A stretch of 64,000 bases of DNA from Saturnia japonica. Taxonomy: Eukaryota > Arthropoda > Insecta > Lepidoptera > Saturniidae. Of the stretch, positions 10,745 through 22,269 are shown one piece after another. Under the pieces are notes generated by a model that did not search any database, was not told the DNA's origin, and saw only the letters and a program-made list of their open reading frames with translations. Every line of letters starts with the position of its first letter. Position 1 is the first letter of the stretch. The position numbers were made by a program, and so were the translations under genes. The DNA is taken from the NCBI GenBank assembly GCA_033032175.1, contig CM065318.1, forward strand, positions 13,516,001 to 13,580,000, written 5' to 3'.

Positions 10745-10853
10745 GGGGTGGTCTTTTGAACTAGGGAGGCCAATGAACCAGGGCGGTCTTTAAACCAGGG
10801 TGGCCCATGAACCACAGTAGCACATGAACCAGGGCGGCACACGAACCAGGGCA
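10745..10853. repeat. 17-bp minisatellite
   Basis: About six imperfect units with consensus near GGGCGGCCCATGAACCA follow one another, some stretched or shortened by one or two bases. The units vary mainly in their middle (TCTTTAA, CCATGAA, CACACGAA). They are contiguous, with no spacers. Confidence 0.75.
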
Positions 10854-10970
10854 TAGAAACACTACAAATTGACGATAACAATAACATCGCTTATTTTTTA
10901 CGGCGTAAATTAGGTGAAATTCAAATGTAAGTTCGCCATAAATGGGAACTTTGCAACTATTGGAGTAGTG

Positions 10971-11052
10971 TCCAAGTCCGGTGAAGCTGTAAAAGCCGCA
11001 GCGGCTTTAGGGCCCCTAAGGCTAACAGTGTAGTAAGATCTAAAAAAAAAAA
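10971..11052 (+). mobile_element. 3' end of the poly(A)-tailed retroelement
   Basis: It reads CAAGTCCGGTGAAGCTGTAA, AGCCGCAGCGGCTTTAGGGC and CCCTAAGGCTAACAGTGTAG, then an A tract of about a dozen bases. The same order appears on the minus strand at 43613-43730 and 62615-62710. Confidence 0.7.
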
Positions 11053-11589
11053 ATACTATTGCAGTAGTTGTTTGTCATGGGGGTTTTTGTATGAACATAA
11101 AGTGCAGCTTTTTTTCTGTTTGAGACAATTTCAGCTATCTAAGAAATTCCAGAACAAGTTGATCCAGTGGTTTGACGTTGACCTCCCCAATCCCCAATAA
11201 CTATATTTTTTATTTTGTTTTCCTCTTATATATCAAAAAAATGTCATCACAGAATGCATGTGTAAAAATTACGCATAAACTAACCATTCGTCAAAAAGAC
11301 GAGTATATCGTATGTGTCTCGACATCAAAATTATTTATCGACTAAACGGTACCATCACGTGATGCAGTCCAGCGGTCTCTTAGCTGGCACGAAACCCAGA
11401 GTGTGATTCTTGTAAGATTACAAAGAGGAAGGTTTTATATAAAATATTCAGGATTTTATTACAATTTGTATTTTTTCCTGGCTGGTTAATTTTCTCAAAC
11501 AGATGTAATAAAAAAACAAAATGTATTTTAAAAATCTTTCTTTACCCTTGACATATGCTATTATTAGCATAGGTAATAATCTATACTGC
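11053..11589. other. AT-rich intronic stretch
   Basis: No feature was recognised. Confidence 0.4.
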
Positions 11590-12520
11590 GAAATTTTTGT
11601 CGGGATCTTGTACTGTCATGTGGTGGTTTTAATTTTCATTCATTTTTTTTTATTTGGCCCAATATGGAGTAATTTTGACGGCATTTTACGTGATATAGTT
11701 TGGTTATTGTGCACAAGTGTTTAATTTGCTACAAAAACTTCACGGTCAGTTTTAACAAAAGAGCCGACGACTTGTTATACTTATGTTTGAAGATAACAAT
11801 AATAATAGTGAGAAATTGGCAGAACTATGGATAAACACAGTAGCTATTATATAAAAAGAAGATGAAGCAGAAATCTATACTAAACGGAGTTTAAGGAGTT
11901 TTTGCCGGGATTTTGAAGTGTCTGTTGTAGTTTTTATTTCTAACTTTATTAACTAAGTTTTTTCCCCTTTATTATGTAATATTGGTGGCATTTTGCATGA
12001 TATAGTTTAGTTGATATGCATTAATAAAGTGAATTATAAATATAAAGTGGAAATAGGCATTTTGAGATATCACAAAAACTCCCTAGACAGTTCTGAATTC
12101 TGACAAGGGAGCCACCATCTTGTCAGAAGACCCCACTTTGTATATATATTGGAAAATTTTACGAAGGCTTAAAAATATTGACAATGAAAACTTCACTTTG
12201 TATAGGTATTGGAATATTTTAGTAAGACTTAAAAACATTGACACTGGCAAGTGCTTTTACGGCGCCAAAACAAGAAAAAGAAGAAAGACTAAGTTAATCA
12301 TGTCATGTAGTGGTTTTTGCTTTTTATTCATAAATTTGTATTGTTTACACTATATAGTGTAATACAGGTGGTATTTTGCATAATAAAGCTTGGTTATTGT
12401 GCACAAGTGAAGTGGATTGGAAATAATAACATGGACCAGGAATTGTGAGATGCCACAAAAACTCCCTAGAAAGTTCTAACAAGGGAATCACCATCTTGTT
12501 AGCTCACTGAAATCAGCATA
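11590..12520 (+). repeat. three diverged direct copies of a repeat, with an inner 57-bp duplication
   Basis: Three units share a CATGT(A/G)GTGGTTTT-like start, a GGCATTTTGCATGATATAGTTT-type block (about 11677, 11987, 12370), GGTTATTGTGCACAAGTG, and a CACAAAAACTCCCTAGA block followed by CCACCATCTTGT. Between the second and third, a segment beginning CACTTTGTATA is itself doubled (about 12131-12187 and 12189-12245). A fourth dispersed copy lies at 54117-54250. Origin unknown; no coding potential. Confidence 0.6.
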
Positions 12521-13583
12521 CGACTATATTTACTCATTAATGGCAGTAATGGTCATTAAGGTCATGAGGACTAGTTTATGAATGTTTGTAGGAGGTAACC
12601 TCCAGAACTACGATCCGATTCTAAAAATTCTTTCACAGAAAAAAGCTACACTGTCTCCAAGTGATTAGGCTATTTTCATTCTTATTACAACTTATAATGT
12701 AAGTAACGTTATAACTATGAAGACAGGTTCGTTTATACTCTCCTATTCGTGAAATCGTAGATAATCATCAAAGATCACGTACGATTGAATGACAAATGAA
12801 TCTACATTAAGACGAAGCTATGTAATAGGCCGATACTAATGGTCACGTTAACGAAATATTACCACTATCCGTAACAGATAAACTATCTTCTAGCTAAATG
12901 AAGCGAGTAACTAAAAGTATATTTGTATTGGACTCAATGTTGGATGCAAACACGATTTCCAATAGTTGAATGCATTTTATTCATTCATAACGTGACTGCA
13001 GTGAGCTCGCTTGGATGTTTTAAAACCGGAGTAAGGTGTAATATGTTAAATCGGTTTGTTGCAATATATATTTAGAATCATAGAATTTTAAATTTTTATG
13101 TTCTTTAGTTAACCGATATTGTTATGTACACTACAAGTATGTTGTAAAATAGGTTTCCAAGTGAGGATAGCTAAGTTATAGAATATTTGGACACATTGAC
13201 GTGGTTAAACATAGAGATACCAAACTGCAAAGTTTCATCGTTATGCATATTGCTTTTAAAATCTTCAGCTATAAAATATAGTGATTGAGATAGAAATAAA
13301 AATAAGTCTTGAATCTAACAGCTATCAACTTTACAAAAAACAGATTTCGAGCTTTCCTACCCGAATAGTATCGTAATAGTTCCGTTTGGTAAACGTCAGT
13401 CATTGTAAAATTCGTAATCGCCAGTTACTCGTTTTTTCTCAATGTGAAAGTGTATTATTATTCTGCAACGAAAAGCAACATAAAGTAACTACATTGAATT
13501 TCTGCTGATTTCTTAAATATATATAATAAATAATAATAAAATAAAATAATAGTTGTAATTGATAACGAGTATGCAATAAAACT
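12521..13583. other. AT-rich intronic stretch with one repeat scrap
   Basis: The part 12590-12665 (ACTACGATCCGATTCTAAAA, ATTCTTTCAC) resembles 51990-52040 (CTACTGGACCGATTTTAAAA), the tail of another dispersed family. Nothing else was recognised. Confidence 0.4.
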
Positions 13584-13623
13584 AAAATAGCATTAGCTTT
13601 CGTTGAAGAAAAACATCATGATA
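13584..13623 (+). mobile_element. left part of SINE family C, split by the LINE
   Basis: GCTTTCGTTGAAGAAAAACA followed by TCATGATA matches the body of the SINE at 31297-31600 (GCTTTCGGTGAAGGAAAACA). The rest of this copy resumes at 18899, after the LINE. Confidence 0.65.
13612..13623 (+). repeat. left target-site duplication of the LINE
   Basis: AACATCATGATA here and at 18899-18910 bracket the LINE. If GAAGAA(A/G) just before is counted, the duplication could be up to 19 bp, but the LINE tail also has GAA repeats, so the exact limit is unclear. Confidence 0.75.
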
Positions 13624-13834
13624 TTTTTTTTTTTTCGGCGGGAATCTTCAAATTTGACGGTCGATATTTTTTTGTTTTAATTAATTTGTGGCGTTATATT
13701 TTCATTTTTATTGTTTATTCTTATAGTAACTTTAGCAGATAGTAGCTAAATTTTATATCACTAATTCTGTGTAGTTTAGTTAATTTTGTGTAGTTTCAAG
13801 AATATTCAGTGGTAAGTTTTTTTAAATATAAATC

Positions 13835-14935
13835 ATGGATCTGGATCCTGAGCCTAACCCTTCTCCTGACTAACACCCTTTGTTAACACGGTTAGATGCA
13901 AATATATATATTTCTTCCGACCCTAAAATGTTGGACTTAGGATCTGTTGAGGATATGAAAAAGGATAGACGGAAATTGACACAGACTAAAAGAGAAATCT
14001 GTTCGGTTTAATAAGAAGGCATTAATTACAAACATGCCTTTACCAAATCTTCCTGTTTCCACCCAGTCTTCCCAGGTAGGGAGCGTTCAAAGTTCTCATA
14101 ATACTGCTAGTAATACATCAGCTGAGAATTTTTCAAATAATGTTAGCAGACAATTATATAAAGACTCAGATCCTGGTCCATATATTGTTACAGTAGAATT
14201 AGTAACAGAGGATCCAAAGCAGGTACAACTCTGCATCCACTAAAATTTGGGTACTTTTTACAAAAAAATCAAAATGATAGGTGTTTTAGAAGACGGAATA
14301 AAAAAAAATTGGTAGAAATCGTCTTTCAGTATCATTTAAGTCAGCAATAGCCGCCAATAAATTTTTAAACAATTCTATATTAGGTAGTAATAATTACAAA
14401 ACTACAATTCCAACATATAATATAATATGTAAGTTAGCAATGGTTCGTGAGATTCCAATTGAGAGGTCGCATAATGACATTGTTAATAATTTAAGAAGTC
14501 CTGATGGATTTGGGTCAATCATACATTCCCGTAGGCTTAGTAGGAACGCCAGTGGCCCAGAGGGTTCTACTTGGATCCCTACACAAACGGTAGTGATAAC
14601 TTCTAATGGACAAGCTCTTCCCTCTCGGGTATTTTGTTTTTACTCATCTCTGCCAGTTGAACAATATATTTATCCAGTAATTCAATGTTTCAATTGCTGC
14701 CGTTTTGGGCACACACGGATTTAGTGTACTAATTAATTTATTAATTTATTAATGTATTTATTAATTAATTTAGCAAACCTCGGTGCTTTAAATGTCGTGA
14801 GAATCACGATGGTTCATTATGTGATGTAGATGGGGATTATAGATGTATTAATTGTTCTGGACTTCACAAAGCCATAGATAAATCCTGCTCAGAGTTTGTG
14901 CGTCAAAAAGACATACAACATTATATGTCTAACCA
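13835..14935 (+). pseudogene. LINE ORF1 (gag-like, CCHC zinc knuckles), broken
   Basis: The presumed ATG at 13835 opens MDLDPEPNPSPD and meets a stop at codon 13. Readable parts follow in changing frames. The segment 14440-14724 ends in CFNCCRFGHTRI, the start of a CCHC knuckle. A run of TTAAT/ATTTA repeats (about 14725-14772) then interrupts it. After it come CFKCRENHDGSLC (CX2CX3HX4C) and CINCSGLHKAIDKSC (about 14790-14890). ORF1 proteins of this kind bind the element's RNA and package it with ORF2. The AT insertion between knuckles is probably local repeat growth after the element died. Confidence 0.7.
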
Positions 14936-15044
14936 TTCAGTCTCCTATCTATTTTCCTACCTATTTCTAATTCTTGTTTACCTGAACACGTTGCAATCAA
15001 CTTGATTTAAAATATATCAATTACACTTTTTAATTCCTTCAAAC

Positions 15045-18000
15045 ATGGTTTACATTCTTCAGTGGAACTGTGGAAGTGTATTATCAAAATGGACAGTTTT
15101 ATATTACTTGATTAATATATTTAAACCACCCATTTGAGCTTTATGCGATACTTGGTTGAAACCAGGTACCGTATTTAAAGTACCAGGCTATTTTATTCTG
15201 AGAGATGACAGAGAGGATGGTTTTGGGGGAAATGTTTTTTTTCAAATCTTTATCTCTGTCTTATTTTATTATGGGGTAATTAAATGCAGCTGCAGCTATA
15301 ATAGATAATATTTAATTTCTCCCTCTATATATTCCCCTTAAAGATACTTTAGTAATTCCTGTACTAAAGTGTATTATTGATTCTATGCCTTCTCCAGTTA
15401 TTATTTTAAGAGACTTTAACGCTTATCATTCCCTGTGGGGCGCTCCTAATGATGGTAAGTTAGGAATTGAACTCGCTGGTATAATATATGATTTGAACTT
15501 ATGTGTCATAAATGATGGCTCAGTGACTCGTCGTGGTATTCCGGGTCAATCTTTCAGTTTTTTAGACGTTTCTCTTTGTTCTTCATACTTCTCTTCTTGT
15601 TTAATGTGGAGGAGCCTTGAGTTCCCGCCTGAATCCCCCTACTATCGTTACTGAAGTATAATCTAACAAACTTTAACTGGAAGTAATTTAGTTCAGTTCT
15701 GGATAATAAAATTACATCATAACCTGAAGTTTGTTAAAATAACATAGAACAATCTTATGATAACCTTATTACTAGTTTGAAGTTAGCGGCTGATGAATGC
15801 TTTCCTTGTAAAAATGTTGCTAGTAGTAATATTAGTCTCCACCTTCATGGGACAAGGAAGGTACTCAGGCTATTCATAGACGAAATATTTCTGAAAAAGG
15901 TTGTAACTTCGTGCTTGAATCAAATTCTTTTCTTCAATACAAAAATACTTTAGCGGCAACTAATAGACTTTTAAAAAAGAAGAAGCGGGATGGTTGACAA
16001 CGATTTTTGTTTGTCACTGTCGCCTGAAATTTCTCCCTTTATGTTATGGAGAAATATTCGTCGTTTTAGATCTTCCACAAAAACCAATAATAATTGTTCT
16101 TCCTTCTAGCTTGAGTGGGTTGAACCCTTTTTAAATAAACTGGCCCCAAGTTATATTCCTAATTTAGATCAAATTGCCTTATAATTACATTTCTGATTAT
16201 AGTAACAACTTCGAGTTCTTAGATGCTCCTTTTTCAGTACAGGAATTGAAATTAGTCTTGAACCATGTTTCTGATACTTCAACTGGGATTGATGGTATTC
16301 TGTATTCTTTTGTGGTTAATGTAAAACCTTTAACTTTGTCATTTATTTTAAATTTCATAAATATTATTGTTGAAACTGGTCGCATTCCAAACTCGTAGAA
16401 ACAACAAATTGTAATTCCTATTTTAAACCTAATAAAGATCCTTTAGATGCGAATTTTTTCAGGCCTGTGGCTTTGTCATCGGTTCTCTCTAAATTAACAG
16501 AACATCTAATCAAAAATAGGTTAGAATGGTTTTTAAAGCACCGCAATCTTTTAAGTTCTTCTCAGTTTGGGCTTAGGAAGGGACGAAGTGTTTCTGATAG
16601 TCATTCAATTTTTTCGACAGATATTCAAATTATCTTAACCAGGAATGAATCTTTGGTGGCTGCATTGCTTGATATTGAAGATACTTATGATAATGTTGAC
16701 TTGATAGTACTAAAAACAAGCTGCAGAACCTTAATATTTTTTCAAATTTTATAGATTTTGTTGTTAATATTTTTAGTGGTAGAACTATTTTCTTGAGGAC
16801 TCTGGAAATGAGCAATCACAGCAGAGTACTTTGGAAAGGTGTACCGCAGTGGTCTGTTCTTAGTCCTATATTATATGACATTTATACGAATGATTTGGAT
16901 TCTGTAGTTTTCCCTCAGTGTCCTATTCTTCAGTATGCTGATGATTTACTAGTTTATTCCTCTAACATTTCGATTGGTTTGGCTGCTAAAATTGTAGAGC
17001 AGTCATTGGAAAGATTGTCGCAATGGATGTCTGATCATCGTCTTTCCTTTTCTGTTTCTAAAAGCAAAGTTGAAGTTCTTTCTCGTAGAAAAACAAATTC
17101 TCATAAGTGTTTTTTAAATCAGGCGACCTTACCATTAAGTAAAAAAATATCTTTTCTTGGTAAAATATTTGATAGCAAATGTACAGGCATTCCGCATGTT
17201 AATTACATAGTTGCTAAGTGTGAAAGAAAAATTAATATCATGAGAGCACTTTCTGGAATTTGGTGGGGTGTTCATCCTTTTTCTTTAAAGTTAATATATA
17301 ATACAATGATAAGAAGTCAATAGACTATGGTTCTTTCACTCTTTGTCCTGTTAAATCTGTAATTCATAAACTTAACCTTATTCAATCTAAGAGCCTGCGT
17401 ATTGTCATTGGGTCTATGAAAAGCACTCCCATTAATGTACTACAAATAGAATGCGCAGATCCACCCCTGCACATAAGCAGACAGTTTTTATCAGATCGGT
17501 ATCTATACAAATCATTACAATTTTTGGACCATCCTCTTCATAAAAAAATAACATCTTGATAGCCATATTGTTTAAAATAATAGCTACTGGCATCGAAGAC
17601 CTCTGACGCATTTAATTCATAGTCTCAGGAATCTACATAAACACGAATGTACAATAACAAATTTTCCATGTAATCCTATCTTCTTTTTTGATTACAGTGA
17701 TATAAGATATTGATCTAAAGTACTGATGTAAGATTATCCATAGGTATAGAAAAAAATATGTCAAATACTGAATCCAAACTTTTGAATTTTATTAAAAAGA
17801 ACGCTCCTAATGCGGAAGTTTTTTTTACTGATGCATCTAAATCTGTTGAACCACATATAGAAAATATTCCAGATTTTTTTGGAAATGTTTCAACCTTTCA
17901 AAAGAATAAACAAGGAGTAGGTGCTGCTTTGTATCAAATTACGTCTGAATATTTTAAACTTTTTAAATACTCTTCTCTAATATCTAGCTTTTCTGGGGAA

Positions 18001-18737
18001 TGCTTAACTATTTTAGAATGTATCAGCTATATCATAACGGAAAAAAATCCCAGGGCTGTGATCTTTACTGATTCTTTAAGTTGTTTACAATCTCTTTTAC
18101 ATAATTCTTAAAAAAAACGAATTGGTCACCGATTTATCTTGTAATTAAAAACTAACTGAAATATTGTGTGCAACTAGGTTTACAAGTTTCCTTGATTTGG
18201 GTTCCTGGTCATTCAGGTATCCATGGTAATGAAAATGATGATAGTTTGGCTAAATTGGCAGCTTTTCAAGGTGCTAATGATAAATCTTTATATAGTCAGG
18301 ATTTACTTTCTTTTCTACCTCGTTAAGACTTGGTTGAAAGGTGGAATATGCACTGGGATCATTCAAGCAAAGGTAAATTTTATAAAAGATTTCAACCTTC
18401 AATTGTCTAAAACCGTGGTTCTTCAAATGGAGATTTAGTAAGAAAATTACAACTATTATTTCGAGGCTAAGGTTTGGTCACTGTTCATCGTCAGTCCACC
18501 TAAACAAATTAAGAGTTAGAGATACATCTATGTGTGAGTGTGGTCTGGAAGAGGGTAACATTATGCATTTTCTACTCAACTGTTCTCTTTATAACTCTTT
18601 ACCACTGTATGATATTTTGTATAATTATAAGGCTATTCTTCCTTGCGACCTGTCATCTATCCTATCTCTCAGTAATAATATATATATATATTAAATCATT
18701 AGTAAAATTTCTTAATCATCATAAATTGTCATTGTAG
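15045..18737 (+). pseudogene. LINE ORF2: endonuclease, reverse transcriptase, RNase H; broken
   Basis: The ATG at 15045 opens MVYILQWNCGS, the start of an AP-type endonuclease; ALCDTWLKPG and, at 15385-15540, ILRDFNAYHSLWG are further endonuclease motifs. The RT spans about 16170-17330, with LVAALLDIEDTYDNVD (motif A), GVPQWSVLSPILYDIY (motif B, Trp where Gly is normal) and LQYADDLLVYSS (YADD at 16934-16945). The RNase H (about 17800-18290) shows FTDASKS, SGECLTILE, FTDSLS and WVPGHSGIHGNE. A CECGLEEGNIMHFLLNC Cys/His motif (about 18532-18582) closes it. ORF2 nicks target DNA and copies the RNA in place. Multiple stops and frameshifts make this copy dead. Confidence 0.8.
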
Positions 18738-18898
18738 GTTTCTAATATTATTTATAATTGTATTTATATATTGCCACTTCTCCATTTAACCGCCTATTAC
18801 CTCCATCAGCCTAAAGTATCGTAATCGCATGACTTGACAATGGCAGTAATAGTCTCTGAAGAGGATTGGGTTGCCAAAATTGAAAAGAGAAGAAGAAG

Positions 18899-19060
18899 AA
18901 CATCATGATAAAACTATAGATGGCGATAGGGAGTTTTGTAATAACCTTGATAGCTAGCTATCTCTCTCAAGTTGAAATTACCAAGCATCTATAAGTGTTG
19001 CAGTTGCACTTGCAAACCAGATACGAACATCGGGTGAGATTGTGGCTACATGGTAAATAT
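18899..19060 (+). mobile_element. right part of SINE family C, after the LINE insertion
   Basis: Starting with the second AACATCATGATA it continues GATAGCTAGCTATCTCTCTC AAGTTGAAA-like body and ends with a GGTGAGATTGTGGCTAC block, the same order as at 31390-31580. Confidence 0.7.
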
Positions 19061-20149
19061 ATAAAGAATTAAAAAAAAAAATACAATTGAAAGGTAGTTC
19101 AAATTGCAGCAGATATTTACGTGATAATTATTTCTGATTTTTTTGCAATTCAGGCGATCTCCTTAGTATAAACTATTTAGTATGATACCTACTTATTACA
19201 ACGTCAATGTAGTATAAATATATTGTTTGCAAATAAAATATTTCCTCCTTCTTCATGGAATCTGTGCAAAAAATCTTTTCTCTCGAGACACATGAAGTAT
19301 TCTTTAAGATTTATGGTTTTGCAACGTAACGTGAGATTGCCTCTTCTTGCAGTTGCTTGAAAGCGCATTCTTTAGCTCCGAGATATATGGCTTGTTACTT
19401 TGGAAAATATATTTTTGTATTCATTTAATTAATTTTAGATTCAAGACTAATAAAAAAATAAATCTTAAGGCATTTCTTATCTGGATAAATAGAACTTGTA
19501 ATTGTTCTTATTATAATTATATACGTAAAGACACAAATCTTTTCCTGAGACATCGTTAATAATAAAAATTTAACGACAAATATTTCCTACGATAAAGTTA
19601 ATTAAGAAATAATGATCATTTTAACGGCCCATTTCTAATAATGCCTCTTCACTCCAAACGAAATGAGTCACCAAAGCAACGTTCTAAAAGTTTTTTACAC
19701 TTGAGGAAATTAATTTTCTTAAATTCCTCTCAGAGCGGCTGTTTGAATGTAGTCCATTGTTATTGTGGAAATTATAATTGTGATATAATTTATGAAAGCA
19801 AGTGAGAAATCACTTGATATAATAAAGTCATAATATACTTTAATATATGGGCAACCGAGCTTTGTATAAGCTTAAGTTTAAAAACTTAACAAGCACTGCT
19901 GCCAACGCGCCCTTGTAGCCTATAATAATTGTTATCACTGACCGCAATTACAAATTATTTTAATTTTTCAATATCTCCTAAACTATGTGCCCAAATAACA
20001 TGCTATAAAGGGCAAAGTCTATCTTCATTAAATTGTTTTAATGATGAAGGAACTTTCGTTCGTAAGGATTAATAATATGTTATGCCTAAAAATAATGTTC
20101 ATAAATCAATTTTTATTCTTTAACAAAAAAAAAACACAAAATACCTTAT
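19061..20149. other. AT-rich intronic stretch
   Basis: No gene or recognisable repeat. Confidence 0.45.
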
Positions 20150-20515
20150 TGTGGCAAATGTACAAGAGATAAACGCTAAGAGCTAATACGCTATCGCGAA
20201 TTCTTTTTAGATATACCTATTAAAAACCAATGTTTTTGTAGATCACTGTATTTACGTATCATTAACCATTAGGCCAACGCACGCTGATGAAGCAGTTCCG
20301 GAACACTTTTACTTCTGGCTTAAAAATAATTTTTTAAGGCTATCTGAGAGCTGTAGTCTAATGTTAAATATAGCCTATAATATTTCTTATAAATTTGGCT
20401 ATCATATAAAAAAATAATTTTTCGAATTCGACGGGTATTTCCAGAGATTAGCGTGTTTAAACAAACAAACAAAAATATTTACTGCTTTATTATATAAAAA
20501 ATATAAAAAATTGAT
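20150..20515 (+). repeat. diverged dispersed repeat, likely related to 26694-27385
   Basis: Shared blocks with 26694-27385 include GCTATCGCGAA near the start, a CGTATC(A/T)TTAACCATT run, TATAGCCTATA, and CAGAGATTAGCGTGTTTAAA against CTGAGATTAGCTCGTTCAAC near the end. Confidence 0.5.
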
Positions 20516-20649
20516 AAACTAATTTATGGCCTGCAAAAAAACCTCAAGGTCCTGTTTACCATCGGTGCAGTAGTGTGAATCCCGCATTAGTTTGTTAAAA
20601 AGCTCCCGCAACACGGAAACTACTTTTATCGTTTATGTAAAATGCATCA

Positions 20650-20815
20650 GGTCTATGATGATGATTCTATCCATTCAACCGAAAGACGTTTCCACTGCTG
20701 ACATAGGCCTCCACCAAAGATCGCCTTAAAAGCCGGTCCTGCGCTGCTTGTATCTAGCGGACTCCCGCAACCTTCACCACGCCTTTGGTCCACTCAAGAT
20801 CTCTTCGCCGTATGA
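20650..20815 (-). pseudogene. RTE reverse transcriptase 3' end relic
   Basis: On the minus strand it holds GCAGCGCAGGACCGGCTTTT, then AGGCCTATGTCAGCAGTGGA and a GATGATCATC-like tail, matching the final residues of the 27480-28685 ORF (AAQDR, GEAYVQQ). Confidence 0.65.
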
Positions 20816-22269
20816 TGATTAGTTATACTACATTGATTACTTCTAAAGAGATTTACGACATAACTATATTATACTTCTATTTACATAATTTATAGGAAAA
20901 ACATAATGAACTTTATCTATGTATAAATAATGCTCGCTACTATTTTATATTTTAAGATACTTGATCTGATGCTAAGTACAATTTATCGCCGCTGTCGGTG
21001 CTGTGAAATGCAAAACCTATTTACTGGTGAAGCCGTGCATCGACGTGTTTGCAGATACTTCCAATTTATATAGGGCGACGTTCCGTTGTAGAGCGGATTG
21101 TGGGGAGCTTTAGTATATGGAATAGACAGGAGATAGTACGAAGACAGTAAGATTTAAAAGGTGTTGAAAGGGTTTCATTCAATTTTCGTTGAATATTGTT
21201 CCGACTTTTGGTTATCAGAACTTTATTGTTTATCATTCTTTTTCTTTTTTTTTAAATTAATTTAAGTTGTTAGTTTTAGTCCTTCTGTAGCTGCAACTAA
21301 CACAAGGATGCGCCTAAAAGGGGTGAATGTTAAATTCAAAATTATTGATGTTAAAACATCTAATGTAGCTAGTCAGACCGGTTTTTTTACCCAATATTGG
21401 CTGGTGTTGGCGTGGTGACGCATTGGCCTCAACGTTGGCGATGTGAAGCTGAGTTCGTTTTTTTTTAATAGACACACTGGATAATTTCAAAGTTTCATAT
21501 TAAAACATGGATAGATTAAAAGCGATTGGTTGGGATAACAACTACCATTCACAGTAATAAAATAAACATCTTCAAAGTGACTTTTTTTCAGGAGTGAAAT
21601 TTATAAAAGCGTTACGTTTTTCTGCATAACGTACCTTGCTCACCTTTCACTTTGAAATAATGTATGTGTATATATATAATTCAGTACAGTACAGTGTACT
21701 GTAATACAGTGACAGTGACAGTCAGTTGGTCGGTTGGTCGGTCAATCTGTCAATCCATTACCTCTTTGCCTATTGCATATTCAAAGACAATCGTACCTAA
21801 GGAGGAAACTCCAGTCGTGCGTCGAAGATGACACACACGTAAACTTTTTTTTAAACCTAAATTACAATATGCAGGTTACAACCACAGTATAAAGAACTAT
21901 TAAAACTCTCAATGCCTGATAAGTATATAAAGCACCCGCTCATGTTAGTGAAGTAAACTATTATCCGACAACAAAACGGTTACAACCCACTGCGGAGTGA
22001 AACGAGCGGACCAGACTATATCCTCTGAAGTGAATGAGCGTCGTTAAGGTATTTAGTGGAGCAAAGCGGCGCAATACGGCTCGAGGATCGATATTTACCG
22101 AAGAGATTTATTCACGCATTATGTTTATTTACCTTCATTTACATTAGGGTTGTCCACTATAGCATTAAAATAAAAAGGTTTGTTTAGGTTACCAATTTGT
22201 TTATGATAATAATATATGTACTTAAATTGTCTGTTTAAAACTCTAAATAAAATACACTACGTAAATTAA
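20816..22269. other. intronic stretch with short simple repeats
   Basis: The part 21672-21765 is built of short local repeats: CAGTACAGTACAGTGTACTG, GTGACAGTGACAGTC and GGTCGGTTGGTCGGTC. Nothing codes. Confidence 0.45.

Larger units (their letters stand above)
13624..18898 (+). mobile_element. I/jockey-group non-LTR retrotransposon with RNase H, about 5.3 kb, inactive
   Basis: The element runs from a poly(T) stretch at 13624 to a GAAGAAGAA tail at 18898 and is flanked by the duplicated AACATCATGATA. It carries, in order, an ORF1 with zinc knuckles, an AP endonuclease, a reverse transcriptase, an RNase H and a C-terminal Cys/His motif. EN-RT-RNH order with a CCHC ORF1 fits the I, R1 or LOA groups rather than RTE. 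It looks close to full length, but both ORFs carry many stops and frame changes. It sits inside an older SINE. Confidence 0.85.

Noticed and set aside
10745..10853. CRISPR-like array
   Set aside because: Units are contiguous without spacers and vary; the genome is eukaryotic.
11521..11724. 67-codon hydrophobic frame
   Set aside because: It lies partly in the 11590-12520 repeat, and T-rich DNA alone explains the composition.
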